Assembly (NCBI GenBank): GCA_900754605.1
Contig: CAAEDK010000261.1
Location: 1-24,427, forward strand
Source of the DNA: an uncultured Oscillospiraceae bacterium
GTDB lineage: Bacteria > Bacillota_A > Clostridia > Oscillospirales > Oscillospiraceae
Reading direction: 5' to 3'
Length of the DNA: 24,427 bases
This document shows positions 23,514 through 24,427 of this stretch, piece after piece. Under the pieces are notes generated by a model. That model did not search any database and had not been told where the DNA came from. It worked only from the letters and a program-made list of their open reading frames with translations. The position numbers were made by a program, and so were the translations under genes. The first letter of the stretch is position 1. The number at the start of each line of letters is the position of its first letter.

Positions 23514-23972
23514 TTACGTCACCTTTCCCCGTATCGCTGGCACAACGGCCAGATAGGAATGCAGCCGATGGATACCACGCCACTCATAAAGCGGCGCGGT
23601 ATCTGCAATATAAAGAGTTAGTGCATCTCCCTCTCGCACTGAGATATGCCGGTTGCGAAGTACGACCAGCAGAGCTTTCCCCTCGACTTCCATCAACATC
23701 GCCTTAGGCCGCAGACGCAACGGCGTACGCTCTAACTTCAACACCGTGCCTTCGAGCACAAGATACTGCCCGCGTCGCCCGATGTTATAAAGTCGGAAGG
23801 CACTGAATGCCAGTAAAACCGCACACAACAGGAACGGTACGGAGACTGTTATGGAAAAGAAAAGCATCGCCAGGGCAGCCAACACAAGTGTCAGCACAGA
23901 AAGCGCCGCCTGTATCAGCATCTGGTGCTGAAGTGCAAGTGGGATATTACAAGCATCCTGTTTCACACCCAT
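23514..23972 (-). CDS. Small two-helix membrane protein
   Basis: A protein of about 152 residues. The start is placed at ATG 23972 directly after AGGAGGAA; GTG 23966 has better spacing and may be the true start. The longer frame to 24056 would overlap the upstream gene. Two hydrophobic helices (about 18-40 and 42-63) are followed by a soluble beta-rich domain (GQYLVLEGTVLKLERTPLRL ... HISVREGDALTLYIADTAP) resembling a small OB/NfeD-like barrel, typical of membrane proteins with a cytoplasmic barrel. Not assigned to a family. Its stop and the next gene's start are five bases apart, so they are probably cotranscribed. Confidence 0.7.
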   Translation of the reverse strand: MGVKQDACNIPLALQHQMLIQAALSVLTLVLAALAMLFFSITVSVPFLLCAVLLAFSAFRLYNIGRRGQYLVLEGTVLKLERTPLRLRPKAMLMEVEGKALLVVLRNRHISVREGDALTLYIADTAPLYEWRGIHRLHSYLAVVPAIRGKVT

Positions 23973-23980
23973 TTCCTCCT

Positions 23981-24427
23981 CTACACCAAAAAAAGCCTGC
24001 CCATGCGCAGGAGACGGAGCAACGACATCACAAGGGCGTCCCGTGCCGGGGACCATTCCATCTCTGATTCAAGCGTTCCATCCCAGATCAACTCTTTAGA
24101 AGAATAGATTTGCTCAGTGAGTTCCTGGCGGCCCTGTTCTCCCAGCAGCGCAGGCACCGGCTTTGTGCCCTGCTCCTCCAGCCGGATCAATTCGCTGGCG
24201 GTCAGCCGCAGTCCTGCCTGTTCAATCCAAGTCCAAATGCGACCGTCATAACCCGTCTGTACTGGTTTGGTATCCGAATCGAGTTCCGGACAGATAATAC
24301 AGCCGGACAGGAGCCGGTAATGTGCCAGATCCCCCCGCTCCTTCGTGGTGGCGGCCAAGCCGGACTGCTCCAATCTCCGGATGTAGTTCTCTTTCCCGGC
24401 AGGCACCTCCTTGGGTGCCTGCTGGGC
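23981..24427 (-). CDS. Hypothetical protein, 5' end beyond window
   Basis: The frame is open from the right window edge to a TAG at 23981 (at least 148 codons). A GTG at 24406 is directly on an AAGGAGG sequence and so is poorly spaced; the frame continues upstream to the edge, so the protein probably starts outside. Features are a CIICPELDSD segment, GRIWTWIEQAGLRLTASELI with a helical look, and a helical basic end (MSLLRLLRMGRLFLV). AAGGAGG lies in the loop and 3' base of a 9-bp stem (24399-24407 with 24414-24422). Not recognised. Confidence 0.6.
   Translation of the reverse strand, partial: AQQAPKEVPAGKENYIRRLEQSGLAATTKERGDLAHYRLLSGCIICPELDSDTKPVQTGYDGRIWTWIEQAGLRLTASELIRLEEQGTKPVPALLGEQGRQELTEQIYSSKELIWDGTLESEMEWSPARDALVMSLLRLLRMGRLFLV

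Noticed and set aside
23986..24011. Short hairpin with seven U residues at the 3' end of the gene at 23981-24427
   Set aside because: Only a 5-bp stem, lies within coding sequence, and the next gene starts a few bases downstream with good coupling, so termination is doubtful.

Overview
The window looks like part of a mobile genetic element (integrative conjugative element, plasmid or very large phage) from a moderately GC-rich, gut-type Clostridia such as Oscillospiraceae. This rests on strong AAGGAGG-type ribosome binding sites before nearly every gene, sigmaA-type promoters, and gene families typical of such elements (PcfJ, an XF1762-type acetyltransferase, YqaJ exonuclease, an Erf-like annealing protein, RecD2-like helicase). 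No structural phage genes, relaxase, integrase, tRNA, rRNA or CRISPR array was seen, so the element type cannot be settled. Every convincing gene is on the minus strand, closely packed and often overlapping by 1-4 bases.

Layout in transcription order (high to low coordinates). 24427-22666: a partial gene, a small membrane protein and an XF1762-type acetyltransferase. 22644-21794: promoter, structured leader with terminator, ssb, and a terminator after it. 21776-16449: a small protein, a two-helix membrane protein, a MoxR/CobS-like AAA+ ATPase and a CobT-like protein with both an HELGH metallopeptidase-type motif and a C-terminal VWA domain. 16380-13043: a hypothetical protein, a sigma-70-like factor, two hypotheticals and a PcfJ-like protein. 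13009-11921: a second AAA+ ATPase. 11823-6978: a run of unrecognised small and medium genes, including a remnant of an adenine methyltransferase. 6941-6717: a second promoter plus attenuator-like leader. 6716-1: a DUF932-like(?) protein, YqaJ exonuclease, RecD2-like helicase, a hypothetical, an Erf-like annealing protein and a CHC2-type primase running off the left edge.

The genes form a DNA replication and recombination kit: SSB, exonuclease plus annealing protein (a Red/RecET-like pair), helicase and primase. An ATPase/VWA chaperone-like pair and a possible element-specific sigma factor are added to it. The most striking unexplained feature is that ssb and the recombination operon start with matching leaders: TTGAC-N17-TATAAT promoter, then 53-54 bases, then a terminator sharing AGTGCCA/TGGCACTTTTTT arms, then a second hairpin whose 3' arm is complementary to the segment just before the first terminator. 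This suggests shared conditional termination of the two DNA-metabolism operons.
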